47,207 nucleotides of DNA from Pseudomonadota bacterium (GCA_021324455.1 JAJPJA010000072.1:1-47207); one strand, 5' to 3'. Shown: positions 9,074 through 18,096, counted from the first letter of the stretch. Program-made: numbers and translations. The notes: generated by a model not told the origin, from the sequence alone.

Positions 9074-9762
9074 CCCGCCCCAAAACCCGATCCGCCATCA
9101 GTCAGTACGAAATGGCCGCCGAATCCGAACCGCGCGACGCAACCAAACGCCTGACCCAGGACGAGCGCCGCGAACGCTCGGAAAGCCGGATGCTGGCCGC
9201 CGCCGTCGAATTGTTCGGCCGCCAGGGCAGCGGCCGCACCACGCTGGTGGAAATCGGCAAAGTTGCCGGCTACACGCATGGACTGGTCGGGCATCGATTC
9301 GGATCCAAAAGCGGGCTGGTCCGCCGCCTGATCAAGAATCTCCAGCGCGATTTCACCCGCCGCCAACTGACCGAAATCACCGAGCGCAGCCGCGGCCTCG
9401 AAGCGCTGCTCGAAGTGGTGAGAAGCAGCCTCAAGCTGATGGCGGAAGGCACCACCAGCGCGCGCGTCATCCGCGCGCTGACGGTTCTGGCCGGCGAGGC
9501 CCTCGGTCCGGTGCCGGAAATCCTGAGCGACGTCATCACGCTCAATCGCAATTTCAAAACGGTCCTGCGGCGGCTGGTCGAACAAGGCATCGAAGCCGGA
9601 GAGATTCGCCCTGACGCTCATCCCGCCGAGCAGGCGGCGATGATTCTCGGGATGCTGCGCGGGATCGAAATCCAATGGTGCCAGGATCCGAACAGCATCC
9701 CGCTCGACGCCATGATCAACGAGGTCACCGCCTCGCTGAGAAAGAGTCTGCACAACCGCTAG
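9070..9762 (+). CDS. TetR/AcrR-family transcriptional regulator
   Basis: The protein has 230 aa from the ATG in the ATGA overlap with the crotonase gene. The HTH is at about residues 35-80 (RMLAAAVELFGRQGSGRTTLVEIGKVAGYTHGLVGHRFGSK), followed by an all-helical ligand-binding domain ending in MILGMLRGIEIQW. It is embedded in the LLM/crotonase/SDR operon, and is likely to regulate that operon in response to a substrate or acyl-CoA. No palindrome clear enough to call an operator was found upstream of 7085. The open frame continues upstream inside the crotonase gene, but homology starts here. Confidence 0.88.
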   Translation: MTRPKTRSAISQYEMAAESEPRDATKRLTQDERRERSESRMLAAAVELFGRQGSGRTTLVEIGKVAGYTHGLVGHRFGSKSGLVRRLIKNLQRDFTRRQLTEITERSRGLEALLEVVRSSLKLMAEGTTSARVIRALTVLAGEALGPVPEILSDVITLNRNFKTVLRRLVEQGIEAGEIRPDAHPAEQAAMILGMLRGIEIQWCQDPNSIPLDAMINEVTASLRKSLHNR

Positions 9763-9811
9763 GCGGTTTTTGGCGCCGGCGATTGGCAACATAAAAACGG
9801 AGCGCACGTCT

Positions 9812-10591
9812 ATGCGTCTGGCCGACAAAATCGCTTTGATTACCGGAGGAGGACGCGGCGTCGGCCGCGTGATCGCGCTGACCTTTGCACGTGAAGGCGC
9901 CGACGTGGCCATCTGCGCCCGCACCGAAAGCGAACTTAAGAGCACCGCAGCTGAAGTCGAGAAGCTCGGCCGCCGCTGCTGGTGGGGGCGGTGCGACGTG
10001 ACCGTCAACCAGCAGGTCAAAGGCTTCGTGCAGGACGCGCTGCGCCATTTCGGCCGCATCGACGTGCTGGTCAACAATGCGGGCGGCGGCGACGTCGCGC
10101 GCTATGCGCGCGTGGGCGACGCGGATGACGCGTGGTGGTTCGACAATATCGCACTCAACCTGCACAGCACCTTCTTCTTCTGCCGCGCGATACTGCCCCA
10201 CATGATCGAACGGCGCTACGGCAGAATCGTCAATATCTCGTCGATCGCGGGACTGCGCGGACTGCCCCACATGGCCAGCTACGCGGCCGCCAAGCATGGC
10301 GTGGAGGGATTGTCGCGATCGATCGCGCTGGAATGCGGCAAGCTGGGAGTCACCTGCAATTCAATCTGCCCGGGTTCGGTGCGCGCGGGATGGACCGTCA
10401 GCGAAGGCGGCGCCGGCAAAGCCGCCAAAGCCGCCGGCATGACGATGGAGGAATACACCGCCGCCACCGCCAAGGCGCATACCACGGGCAAAATCGTCGA
10501 GCCCGAGGAAATCGCCGACCTCGCCGTGTTCCTGGCCAGCGATCTGAGCCGCACCACTACCGGCCAGTCGATCCTGATGGGCTTTGCGTAA
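9812..10591 (+). CDS. Short-chain dehydrogenase/reductase
   Basis: A 259-aa classical SDR. The nucleotide-binding motif TGGGRGVG is at residues 11-18, NNAG at 88-91, the catalytic Ser around 143-144 in NISSIAG, and Y157-x3-K161. The C-terminal ~70 residues, with an Ala/Lys-rich stretch, form the substrate region. It oxidises or reduces a hydroxyl/keto group with NAD(P). The start ATG at 9812 begins the first strand (RLADKIALIT); an upstream in-frame ATG at 9770 adds residues unlike the family. It lies 49 bases after the TetR gene and is probably the last gene of the 7085-10591 operon. Confidence 0.9.
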   Translation: MRLADKIALITGGGRGVGRVIALTFAREGADVAICARTESELKSTAAEVEKLGRRCWWGRCDVTVNQQVKGFVQDALRHFGRIDVLVNNAGGGDVARYARVGDADDAWWFDNIALNLHSTFFFCRAILPHMIERRYGRIVNISSIAGLRGLPHMASYAAAKHGVEGLSRSIALECGKLGVTCNSICPGSVRAGWTVSEGGAGKAAKAAGMTMEEYTAATAKAHTTGKIVEPEEIADLAVFLASDLSRTTTGQSILMGFA

Positions 10592-10621
10592 GTACGTTGG
10601 CCGGTCGATCGGGGCGCTGTT

Positions 10622-10937
10622 CTATCGCCGCTCGCGAGTCTCATCCCCATAGTCTGCGCGCTTCCCGCGAAAGCCCGCCGAATTGTAAAGACGAGTGCCG
10701 CGTTTAACGAGCAGGCCAGGCGCAGCGCATGCAGTGAGCAGCATCTCAGCAGGTCGAGGATCAACGCTCAAAAGGCGCCCGAGGTCAGCGGCGTCAGCGC
10801 CCGTTCCAGAGATTCGCGTAAACAGATCCAGCTCGACCGCGGCAAACAGTATTTTCGATCTCATGAAGCCGGTCGCGCTCTCCATCAGCGGCGATACGGG
10901 CTTGGGGGCCTTGCTTCTCTTGTTTGGCTGTTTCCAT
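10622..10937 (-). pseudogene. Remnant of a SAM-dependent O-methyltransferase (dimerisation domain only)
   Basis: The readable piece (from 10885, 87 codons) contains TGFMRSKILFAAVELDLF, GRLLSVDPRPAEMLLTACAA and GLLVKRGTRLYNSAG. These are typical of the N-terminal winged-helix dimerisation domain of O-methyltransferases. The catalytic Rossmann domain is absent: after ~75 codons the sequence turns to unrelated Arg-rich codons and stops. Upstream, an ATG at 10937 opens METAKQEKQGP in another frame, and residues KPVSPLM fit just before the good frame, so a frameshift at the C-run near 10900-10910 is likely. The fragment is therefore both frameshifted and 3'-deleted. It is not a recent copy of the methyltransferase at 45856, whose N-terminus differs. 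Confidence 0.7.
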
Positions 10938-11021
10938 GAGCATACTTCGCGGTGAATTCGCCGATCGGATCGGCACAGCCTCGGCCAGTGGCCGATCGCG
11001 TTGGGCAGGGCCAGCCGCCGC

Positions 11022-11861
11022 TTAAATCCGTGCCAACGCCGCCTGCTCGTCGAGCTTGCGCCTGACGGTATCCTCGTCCGCCGACGGCACTCCCAGCACC
11101 ACGCGATCGACCCCCGCGGCCTCGAAGCTGTCCAGCCGCGCGCGGTCGGCGCGGAACCAGAGCACGGTCACTTCGATCGATTTCGGATCGCGTCCGAGCG
11201 CGGCCGCGCGCCGGCGCACGTCTTGGACACCGGCCAGCAGCTCGGGCACGCGCATAATCGTCGGCATCCATCCATCGTACAGCTCCGCCACGCGCTGGCG
11301 CGCCAGCGGCGTATGACCGCCGAAGAAAATCGGCGGCCACGGCTTCTGCACCGGTTTGGGATAGGACCACACCGGGTCGAAGTTGACGAACTTGCCGTGA
11401 TATTCCGGCGCATCCTCGCTCCACAGCTTTTTCATCGCGTCCATGCGCTCGCGCAGCAGCTTGTAACGCGTTTGGAACGCGGTGCCGTGATTCTCCATCT
11501 CCTCGACGTTCCATCCCGCGCCGATACCGAAGATGAAGCGGCCGTTGGAGATCAGATCGAGGCTGGCGACGCGCTTGGCCAGCACGATCGGATCGTGCTC
11601 CACGACCAGGCATATCGCCGTACCGAGCCTGATCCGCCTGGTCACCGCGGCCGCGGCCGCAAGTCCGACCAACGGGTCGGCGATATGGAGATAATCCCGC
11701 GGCAGCTCTCCGCCTGCCGGATAAGGCGTGCGCCGCGTGACCGGGATGTGGGTGTGTTCGGGCAGCCACAACGACTCGAATCCGCGCTCCTCGACCGCCC
11801 GCGCCAGCCGGTCCGCGCGCATCGTGTATTCGGTAGGGAAATGCAAAATTCCGTATTTCAT
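11022..11861 (-). CDS. LLM-class F420-dependent oxidoreductase (TIGR03619-like)
   Basis: The protein has 279 aa from ATG at 11861 (MKYGILHFPTEYTM). Family marks are FESLWLPEHTHIP, IRLGTAICLVVEHDPIVLAKRVASLD, NGRFIFGIGAGWNVEEMENHG, WSEDAPEYHGKFVNFD and PWPPIFFGGHTPLARQRVAELYDGW. PEHTHIP and HGKFVNFD are typical of the TIGR03619 type of F420-dependent LLM proteins. The open frame extends 153 codons upstream, but without homology. The gene is read away from the TetR-export operon that starts at 12190. The substrate is unknown. Confidence 0.88.
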   Translation of the reverse strand: MKYGILHFPTEYTMRADRLARAVEERGFESLWLPEHTHIPVTRRTPYPAGGELPRDYLHIADPLVGLAAAAAVTRRIRLGTAICLVVEHDPIVLAKRVASLDLISNGRFIFGIGAGWNVEEMENHGTAFQTRYKLLRERMDAMKKLWSEDAPEYHGKFVNFDPVWSYPKPVQKPWPPIFFGGHTPLARQRVAELYDGWMPTIMRVPELLAGVQDVRRRAAALGRDPKSIEVTVLWFRADRARLDSFEAAGVDRVVLGVPSADEDTVRRKLDEQAALARI

Positions 11862-12151
11862 AAAACGCCATCCCCCGGCGGCGTCATACTGTGCGCCCGG
11901 CAGGCTCATGCGCGCAAGCAGAGCAGTCAGGCCGACAACCGTTTTTCGCCGCATTCGGCAAAGCGCTTCAGCTTGAGTCCTCGCCGGCGTTCGCAACGAT
12001 TGGAAGAGGCTGGCTTTGGAACCAAGGATTCCACTCGAGCGGTTTGAGAATTTCCGGCTGCGGTTTTCTCGCGTTCGATTGCGCTCCTTTAGACCGCAGC
12101 GCACGGCTTCGGAAGTCTTTTGCAGCGTGCTATCCGGCCAACCATAAGACG

Positions 12152-12181
12152 TTGACAATTGTGCAGGCGCACAATTAATAT
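12152..12181 (+). promoter_or_regulatory. Sigma-70-type promoter of the TetR/export operon
   Basis: A perfect -35 TTGACA is at 12152-12157 and a -10 TAATAT at 12176-12181, with an 18-base spacer. Transcription would start near 12188-12190, at or within two bases of the TetR ATG (12190), implying a leaderless or nearly leaderless mRNA. No Shine-Dalgarno sequence is present before that ATG. Confidence 0.7.
12157..12176. promoter_or_regulatory. Operator palindrome between -35 and -10
   Basis: AATTGTGCAGGCGCACAATT is a perfect inverted repeat with 8-base arms and a 4-base centre. It fills the promoter spacer exactly. A repressor bound here would block RNA polymerase. The first gene downstream encodes a TetR protein, so autorepression is the simplest reading. 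Confidence 0.72.
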
Positions 12182-12189
12182 CCTGGTAT

Positions 12190-12888
12190 ATGGGCAATAG
12201 CGGCAGCGCCCGCGCTGACGCGGCCTCATCCATAGGCCGCAATCTCCAGCGCACCAGAAGCAGGATTCTTGCCGCCGCTCTGGCTGAGTTCGTGGCCCGC
12301 GGATTCGACGGCGCCCGCACCAGGGCAATCGCGCGCCGCGCCGGCGTGCACGAGTGGATGGTGTTCTACTGCTTCAAGTCCAAGCGCAACCTCTACCGTG
12401 AAGTTCTGCGCGGGCAACTGGCCCAGCGCACCCGTCTTTTGACCGAGATGCCGGAGGATTTTCCCGCCGCAGTCGAGACCGCTTTCAAAAGCTTCGCGCG
12501 CAACCGCGACATTATCCGGCTGTTTCAATGGGAGGCGCTGACCGCGCGCAAAGGCGATTTGATCGCCGCCGACGAGCGGCGCGACGCCTTTCGCCAGGGG
12601 TCCGCGTGGATGCAATCCCTGCAGCGCAAGGGTCTGCTGCCCGCCAACCTGGACCTGGTGCTGTTCCGTTTGGCGCTGGTGGCGTTGGGCTCATTTCCTT
12701 TTGCCTATCCGCAACTGATCGAACTTGCCGCCGGTGTGCAGCCGACTGACCCGCGTTTCCAGCAGCGATGGACCGCGGTGCTGCGATGGTTCATCGAACG
12801 GGCTTTGGCCGACCCGGCGCGGGGGTTGGCGCCCCAAGGCGATATTCTTGGGCGCACAGCTCCCGCCAGAGGCAAGGCGGAATCATGA
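12190..12888 (+). CDS. TetR-family regulator of the export operon
   Basis: A 232-aa protein with the HTH at about residues 20-66 (RTRSRILAAALAEFVARGFDGARTRAIARRAGVHEWMVFYCFKSK) and a helical effector domain (~70-215). ATG at 12190 sits at the predicted transcription start of the promoter at 12152-12181. The stop overlaps the HlyD start as ATGA (12885-12888). It most likely represses its own operon through the palindrome at 12157-12176 and is released by a compound exported by the HlyD/ABC system; both points are inference from position. Confidence 0.9.
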   Translation: MGNSGSARADAASSIGRNLQRTRSRILAAALAEFVARGFDGARTRAIARRAGVHEWMVFYCFKSKRNLYREVLRGQLAQRTRLLTEMPEDFPAAVETAFKSFARNRDIIRLFQWEALTARKGDLIAADERRDAFRQGSAWMQSLQRKGLLPANLDLVLFRLALVALGSFPFAYPQLIELAAGVQPTDPRFQQRWTAVLRWFIERALADPARGLAPQGDILGRTAPARGKAES

Positions 12889-13751
12889 AAGCCCGCTGGC
12901 GCCGTCTGGCTGTTGTGCTGGGGCTGATCTGCGCCGGCGCCGCCTTCTATTATTTGGGCGGCAAATACCTGTGGCCCGCGCCCGACCGCAACATTATTGA
13001 GACCGTGGGCATTATCGAAGCTCCCGAAGTCAACGTCAGCAGCCGCATCGCGGGAAGAATCGTGTCGCTGCCGCTGCTCGAGGGCGATTTGGTTGAAGCA
13101 GGACAGGTAGTGTGCCAAATCGAGGATGTCGATATTCGCAACCAGTTGGCGCGGGCGCGCGCCGATCTGGCCAACGCCCGCGCCGAACTGGCCGACGCCC
13201 AACGCACGCTGCGCCGCTATCAGACGCTGCTGGCGGAAAAAGTCATTGCGGCGCAGACGCGCGACGACGCCGCAACCCGTGTCGATAAGGATCAAGCCGC
13301 GGTGCAGGCCGCGCAGGCCAACGTTCGGTTTTACCAGGACCAGTTGAACGACACCCAGATCCGCTCGCCCATCTCCGGCGTGGTGGTGAGCAAGAACCTT
13401 GAAGCCGGCGAATGGGTCAACCCCGGCACCGCGATCCTGACCATCGACGATCTGTCGACCATCTGGGCGCGCGTCGATCTGCAGGAGACCGAGTTGGGCT
13501 TCATACACGTCGGCTCGCCGGCGCAGGTCAGCCTGCCGACCCGGCCGCCCACCGTGGTCTCGGGCCAGGTGATGGCGATAGGACAGGAAGGGCAATTCGC
13601 CACCGAAACCGACGTGCTCCGCGGGCGCCAGGATATCCGCACGTTTTACGTCAAGGTGCGATTGCTTCAGTCCGGCGGCGCGGCCAAGCCCGGGATGACC
13701 GCGGAAGTAACCTTCAGGCGACCCGATGCCGTCGAGCTCAGCAGCGATTGA
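12885..13751 (+). CDS. HlyD/RND-type periplasmic adaptor (membrane fusion) protein
   Basis: The protein has 288 aa. An N-terminal membrane anchor (about residues 8-25) is followed by the first lipoyl half (GRIVSLPLLEGDLVEAGQVVCQIED), an Ala-rich coiled-coil hairpin (~85-150, with ARADLANARAELADAQRTL), the second lipoyl half (SPISGVVVSKNLEAGEWV) and a beta-barrel with the GMTAEVTF ending. It would bridge an inner-membrane ABC transporter to an outer-membrane channel. It is coupled to the TetR gene by ATGA and overlaps the ATPase gene by 26 bases. No TolC-like gene is present nearby, so the outer channel must be encoded elsewhere. Confidence 0.9.
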   Translation: MKARWRRLAVVLGLICAGAAFYYLGGKYLWPAPDRNIIETVGIIEAPEVNVSSRIAGRIVSLPLLEGDLVEAGQVVCQIEDVDIRNQLARARADLANARAELADAQRTLRRYQTLLAEKVIAAQTRDDAATRVDKDQAAVQAAQANVRFYQDQLNDTQIRSPISGVVVSKNLEAGEWVNPGTAILTIDDLSTIWARVDLQETELGFIHVGSPAQVSLPTRPPTVVSGQVMAIGQEGQFATETDVLRGRQDIRTFYVKVRLLQSGGAAKPGMTAEVTFRRPDAVELSSD

Positions 13752-14739
13752 AACGCGCGAATTGACCAGGCGGTTCGGCGCTTTCACTGCCGTCGATGGC
13801 GTCAGTTTCACGGTCGGCCAGGGCGAGCTGTTTGGTCTGCTCGGCCCCAACGGCGCCGGCAAAACCACGCTCATCCGTATGCTCACGACTCTGATCCGGC
13901 CCAGCTCCGGCCAGGCCTTCGTGGCGGGCCACGACGTGGTCCACGCCGCGCGCCGCGTGCGCGAATCGATCGGCGTGGTGCCGCAGGCGCTCACGTCCGA
14001 TTTGGAACTCACCGCCTGGCAGAATTTGGACATTTACGGCGAGTTTTACGGGCTGCCGCGCGCGGCGCGGCGCAAACGCGCGGAGCATCTGCTGGAAATG
14101 GTCGGGCTGCGCGATCGCGCGGGCGACATGGTCGCGACTTATTCGGGCGGGATGCGCCGGCGGCTGGAAATCGCGCGCGGACTGGTTCATTCGCCGCTGG
14201 TTTTGTTTCTCGACGAGCCCACCATCGGTCTGGATCCGCAGGGGCGCCGCGCGGTGTGGGACCTGCTCGTGCAACTGCGCAGCGAAAGCGGCCTGACCAT
14301 CTCGCTGACCACCCATTACATGGATGAGGCCGAGAAGCTGTGCGATCGCATCGCCATAATCGACGGCGGCAAGATTGCCGCGATCGGCACCACGCAGGAA
14401 CTCAAGGCGATGGTCAAGGGCGCCGACCGCATCCGGGTTGAAGTAGCCGGCGACGCGGCGCCCGCCGCCGCCGCTTTGCGCGCACAGCCCTACGTGCAGG
14501 AAATCACCGCCGACCAGGGCGCGATCGTAATCGCCGCGTCCGACGGCGCGCATGCGATACCCAAAATAATCGAACGCCTGGAAAGCGCCGGCGCCGCGAT
14601 CCGCTCCGTGAGCATCGAACGCGTCTCGCTCGAGGACGTCTTCATCAGCTTCACCGGACGCCATCTGCGCGAAGAACCCGGCGGGCCCGCCGCCCCCATC
14701 CGCGATCCGCTGTTCGCCGCCGCGCAGCGCCGAGGATAA
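13726..14739 (+). CDS. ABC transporter ATP-binding protein (ABC-2 / DrrA-like)
   Basis: A 337-aa ATPase with Walker A GPNGAGKT at 40-47, signature YSGGM at 139-143, Walker B LVLFLDEP at 158-165 and switch His at 197 (TTHYM). An extra C-terminal domain (~215-320) is of the DrrA/DUF4162 type that accompanies ABC-2 permeases. It powers export by the permease encoded 3 bases downstream, together with the HlyD adaptor upstream. The substrate is probably a lipophilic compound or drug, judged from the TetR/HlyD setting. Confidence 0.93.
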   Translation: MPSSSAAIETRELTRRFGAFTAVDGVSFTVGQGELFGLLGPNGAGKTTLIRMLTTLIRPSSGQAFVAGHDVVHAARRVRESIGVVPQALTSDLELTAWQNLDIYGEFYGLPRAARRKRAEHLLEMVGLRDRAGDMVATYSGGMRRRLEIARGLVHSPLVLFLDEPTIGLDPQGRRAVWDLLVQLRSESGLTISLTTHYMDEAEKLCDRIAIIDGGKIAAIGTTQELKAMVKGADRIRVEVAGDAAPAAAALRAQPYVQEITADQGAIVIAASDGAHAIPKIIERLESAGAAIRSVSIERVSLEDVFISFTGRHLREEPGGPAAPIRDPLFAAAQRRG

Positions 14740-14742
14740 GCG

Positions 14743-15861
14743 ATGAAAAAGTCATGGGCCATAATGCGCCGCGACCTGATCAAGCTGTCCAAAACGCCCG
14801 CGCTGATTGTCACCAGCATCGTGATGCCGGTGCTGTTCCTGCTCATCTTCGGCAATTCGCTCGAGGGCCAGCTTAAGCATCTGCCGCTGGTCATCGTGAA
14901 CCAGGACCACGGGCCGTACGCCTTGCGCGTGATGGAGAAGATGCAGGCGCTGGCGGCGGGGCCCAGAACCATCAACATCGCCTACATGGACAATCCCGGC
15001 CGCGCGATCGAGCAGGTCAGAAACGGCCGCTATAAAGCCGCCCTGATCATACCGCCCGATTTCAGCCGCGACATCACGGTCGGACGCATCGCCGAGCTCG
15101 GTCTGTTCGCCGACAACATCGACAGCATCAGCAGCACCGCGCTGCAGGCGCTGATTGCTCAGGCCACGGCGGCGCTGCGCGGCGGGTTTGTCACCGCGCG
15201 CGAGCCCAAGCTCAATCAGATCGTGCTGCGGCCCACCAATCTGTTCGTCACCGTGGATTACGACCGGTCGCTGATCCCGGGCGTGATCGTGATGGCGCTG
15301 TTCATGGGCTCGATGACCTCGGGCGTCTTCAACTGGATCATGGATCGCTTCTCGGGCGTAACCGAGGCGTACCTGGTGACGCCGCTGTCGCCGTGGAACA
15401 TCGCCGGCGGCATCCTGGCCAGCAGCGTGGTCGCGACCACGCTGGAGGCCATCGTCGTTCTGATCGCGGGACTCGCGCTGACCGGCGGCGGGCTGACCGG
15501 CGGACCGGCCGCGATAGCGATGTTGTGCGGGGTAATTGTTCTGACTGGAACGGGCCTGCTGGCGATGATGTTCGCGATGTACAGCCGGGCCAGCAATCCG
15601 CGCCTGATCGGAGGCCCGGCGGGCTTTCTCAACGTAATCCTGTTCTTTCCCAGCGGCGCCATTTACCCGGTCGAAAGCCTGCCGCCGTGGCTGCGCGCGT
15701 TCACCCGCTGGAATCCGGAAACTCACGCCATCAGCGCGCTCAAGTCGGTGATGTTCAAGGGCGCCAACTTCGCCGCGATCTCCAGCGATATCGCCTTCTT
15801 GTCGATCTTCACCGCGATAATGCTGGTGCTGGCCGGCGCGACGCTGAAACGCTCGCTGTAG
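14743..15861 (+). CDS. ABC-2 type transporter permease
   Basis: The protein has 372 aa. One membrane span is near residues 20-37, then a large extracytoplasmic domain (~40-175), then five spans at about 178-197, 222-248, 256-280, 290-306 and 348-366. This is the YhhJ/DrrB-like ABC-2 plan with the long loop used to contact adaptor proteins. The ATG at 14743 follows the ATPase stop by 3 bases, with GGAT upstream. It ends the export operon and converges on ruvB 20 bases away; no hairpin terminator is evident in that gap. Confidence 0.9.
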   Translation: MKKSWAIMRRDLIKLSKTPALIVTSIVMPVLFLLIFGNSLEGQLKHLPLVIVNQDHGPYALRVMEKMQALAAGPRTINIAYMDNPGRAIEQVRNGRYKAALIIPPDFSRDITVGRIAELGLFADNIDSISSTALQALIAQATAALRGGFVTAREPKLNQIVLRPTNLFVTVDYDRSLIPGVIVMALFMGSMTSGVFNWIMDRFSGVTEAYLVTPLSPWNIAGGILASSVVATTLEAIVVLIAGLALTGGGLTGGPAAIAMLCGVIVLTGTGLLAMMFAMYSRASNPRLIGGPAGFLNVILFFPSGAIYPVESLPPWLRAFTRWNPETHAISALKSVMFKGANFAAISSDIAFLSIFTAIMLVLAGATLKRSL

Positions 15862-15881
15862 AAATCTCGCGCCTCACTCAA

Positions 15882-16922
15882 TCAGAGCAGAGTGCCCTGG
15901 CGGTTGCGGCCCAGATGGTTGTAGGCGCGGGCGGTCGCGATACGCCCTTTTGCCGTCCGCGCGATGAACCCCTCCTGCAGCAGGTAGGGTTCGTATACTT
16001 CTTCGATGGTGTCGCGCTCTTCGCCGATAGCCGCCGCCAGGCTCTCGACGCCGACCGGGCCGCCGTCGAACTTGTCGATGATGGCCGACAGAATCGCGCG
16101 ATCCATCTGGTCGAAGCCGCACTGGTCGATATCAAGCAGCTCCAGGCATTCGAGCGCCACTTGCGAAGTTACTTTGGCGGCTTGCGTGACCTGGGCGAAG
16201 TCGCGCACCCGCCGCAGCATCCGATTCGCGATGCGCGGGGTGCCGCGCGCGCGCGACGCCATCTGGGCCGCCGCGTCCGCGTCGATCTGAATCTTCAGCA
16301 GATGGGCCGACCGCCGGATGATCTCGGCCAACTCGCCGCGGTTGTAAAATTCCAGATGGAAATGCTGGCCGAAGCGGTCGCGCAGCGGCGAACTCAGCAT
16401 CCCCGATCGCGTGGTCGCGCCGATCAGCGTAAACGGCTTGACCGCCAGCGGCATCGCGCGCGCTCCCGGGCCCTTGCCGACCACGATGTTAAGCTGAAAG
16501 TCCTCCATCGCGGGGTACAGCACTTCCTCGACCGGCCGCGCCAGCCGATGGATTTCGTCGATAAACAGCACGTCGCCGTCCTGCAGATCGACCACCAGCG
16601 CCGCTAAATCGCCGGCGCGCTCGATCGCCGGCCCCGAAGTCTGACGGAAGTTGACGCCCAATTCGCGCGCGATGATGTGCGCCAGCGACGTCTTGCCCAA
16701 CCCCGGCGGCCCCGACAGCAGCACATGGTCGAGCACGTCGCCGCGCGCGCGCGTGGCCTGGATCGACATGCCGAGGATTTTCTTCAGCCGCTCCTGACCG
16801 ACGAAATCGCCCAGCCTGCGCGGACGCAGCGACAGATCGAGCTTCTGCTCTTCTTCGATCTCGACCGCGGCGGTCAATGCGGAGCGTTTGCGCCTGGAGC
16901 TTGACTGGTTGTCATCGTTCAC
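15882..16922 (-). CDS. ruvB: Holliday junction branch migration helicase RuvB
   Basis: This 346-aa AAA+ protein is of the usual RuvB length. [16 protein letters not shown] opens the domain, Walker [10 protein letters not shown] is at 71-79, Walker B FIDEIHR at 120-126, a sensor-type segment [21 protein letters not shown] follows, and the C-terminal winged helix has [17 protein letters not shown]. RuvB hexamers drive branch migration of Holliday junctions with RuvA. The GTG start at 16922 overlaps the ruvA stop by 11 bases, so it is translationally coupled. Confidence 0.97.
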   Translation of the reverse strand: MNDDNQSSSRRKRSALTAAVEIEEEQKLDLSLRPRRLGDFVGQERLKKILGMSIQATRARGDVLDHVLLSGPPGLGKTSLAHIIARELGVNFRQTSGPAIERAGDLAALVVDLQDGDVLFIDEIHRLARPVEEVLYPAMEDFQLNIVVGKGPGARAMPLAVKPFTLIGATTRSGMLSSPLRDRFGQHFHLEFYNRGELAEIIRRSAHLLKIQIDADAAAQMASRARGTPRIANRMLRRVRDFAQVTQAAKVTSQVALECLELLDIDQCGFDQMDRAILSAIIDKFDGGPVGVESLAAAIGEERDTIEEVYEPYLLQEGFIARTAKGRIATARAYNHLGRNRQGTLL

Positions 16923-17523
16923 TGGCCAGCACCGCCAATGCTTTGCGGATCACGTGCTCCAAGCCCGTCTCCTGCGCACCGTCCTCGGGCATCACCGAAT
17001 CCACCGCGCGCCTGGCCTCGACCGGTTTGTATCCCAGGTTGACCAGCGCCGATACCGCGTCATCCAGCATCCCGTCCGCGGCTGACGCGGGCGCGGACGG
17101 CATCGGCGCGATCAGCTTGAGGTCCGCCGCCTTGTCGCGCAGTTCGCGCACGATTCGCTCGGCCACCCGGGTGCCGATCCCCGGCACCGCGTCGAGCCGG
17201 GGAACATCCTCGCGTCCGATCGCGGCCACCAGCTCGTCAGGCGACATGTTGGACAGGATGCCGAGGGCGAGCTTGGGTCCGACATGCTGCACCTGCATCA
17301 GCAGGTCGAAGGCGCGCTTTTCCCCCGCGCTGATGAAGCCATAAAGCTGCCACGAATCCTCGCGGATGACCTGGCGCACTTCGAGCATCACGGGGCTGCC
17401 CGCGGCCGGCAGCCGGTAATAGGTGCTGAGCGGGATGGCAACCTCGTAGCCGACGCCGGCGGTTTCGATAATGACGCGGCCGGGCTCGCGCACCTGCAGT
17501 CTGCCGTTAAGCGTCGCAATCAT
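16912..17523 (-). CDS. ruvA: Holliday junction DNA helicase subunit RuvA
   Basis: The protein has 203 aa from ATG at 17523 (MIATLNGRL), the conserved RuvA start; the open frame upstream lies within ruvC. It carries the OB-like domain I, helix-hairpin-helix repeats ([14 protein letters not shown] and [16 protein letters not shown]) and the C-terminal domain III ([16 protein letters not shown]) that contacts RuvB. It binds four-way junctions as a tetramer. The start overlaps the ruvC stop as ATGA. Confidence 0.97.
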   Translation of the reverse strand: MIATLNGRLQVREPGRVIIETAGVGYEVAIPLSTYYRLPAAGSPVMLEVRQVIREDSWQLYGFISAGEKRAFDLLMQVQHVGPKLALGILSNMSPDELVAAIGREDVPRLDAVPGIGTRVAERIVRELRDKAADLKLIAPMPSAPASAADGMLDDAVSALVNLGYKPVEARRAVDSVMPEDGAQETGLEHVIRKALAVLASER

Positions 17524-18041
17524 AGACGCGCTCCGCTTGCCCGATACGCGCGCGAGGCGGGCTGCGGAAATCGGGCCATGCTCAGATGGCACAGCGCAAT
17601 CGCCAGCGCGTCGGCGGCGTCGTCAGCCAGCGGCGTTGTCTCATCCAGCGACAACGCGCGCCGCACCATGAACTTGACCTGGCTCTTGTCGGCCCGTCCA
17701 TGGCCGGCGACGGTGAGTTTGACGTGCGCAGGCGCGTATTCGAACAGTTGGATTTGGCATGACGCGGCGGCCAGCAGCGCCATCGCGCGGGCCTCGCCCA
17801 GGCGAAACGCGCTCTGGACGTTGGCGGCGACGAAGCTGCGCTCCAGGCTCATCGCGTCGGGCGCATGCTGCGCAATCAGCTCGCACAGCCGCTGGTAAAT
17901 GGTATTCAGCCTGTCGGGATAGGACGCGCGGGCATGGGGACGGATTACGCCCGCCGCGATATGCTCCAACGCGCCGCCACGTCCCTGGATTACACCGAAC
18001 CCGGTCACCACGCTGCCCGGGTCCACGCCAATCACCCGCAT
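17520..18041 (-). CDS. ruvC: Crossover junction endodeoxyribonuclease RuvC
   Basis: A 173-aa RNase-H-fold nuclease. Acidic residues expected for metal binding are seen: D7 in GVDPGS, E67 in SLERSF and the D140/D141/D144 cluster in LADDAADALA. It resolves Holliday junctions after branch migration by RuvAB. The gene lies 55 bases after yebC and overlaps ruvA by 4 bases. The order yebC-ruvC-ruvA-ruvB is widely conserved in bacteria. Confidence 0.97.
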   Translation of the reverse strand: MRVIGVDPGSVVTGFGVIQGRGGALEHIAAGVIRPHARASYPDRLNTIYQRLCELIAQHAPDAMSLERSFVAANVQSAFRLGEARAMALLAAASCQIQLFEYAPAHVKLTVAGHGRADKSQVKFMVRRALSLDETTPLADDAADALAIALCHLSMARFPQPASRAYRASGARL

Positions 18042-18096
18042 CCGCCCACCTCCCCTCCGCTCGCATCAACGTGCGCGGCGAGCAGAGCTGTGCCGC

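Larger units (their letters stand above)
11862..12189. other. Divergent intergenic region
   Basis: This 328-base spacer lies between the LLM gene (minus) and the TetR gene (plus). Only its right end (12152-12189) carries recognisable signals, the promoter and operator listed separately. The rest, including the upstream codons open in the LLM frame, shows no protein homology that I can recognise. Confidence 0.6.

Noticed and set aside
8833..10077. 414-codon minus-strand ORF across the crotonase, TetR and SDR genes
   Set aside because: It spans three genes with clear motifs on the other strand; composition is that of a shadow frame.
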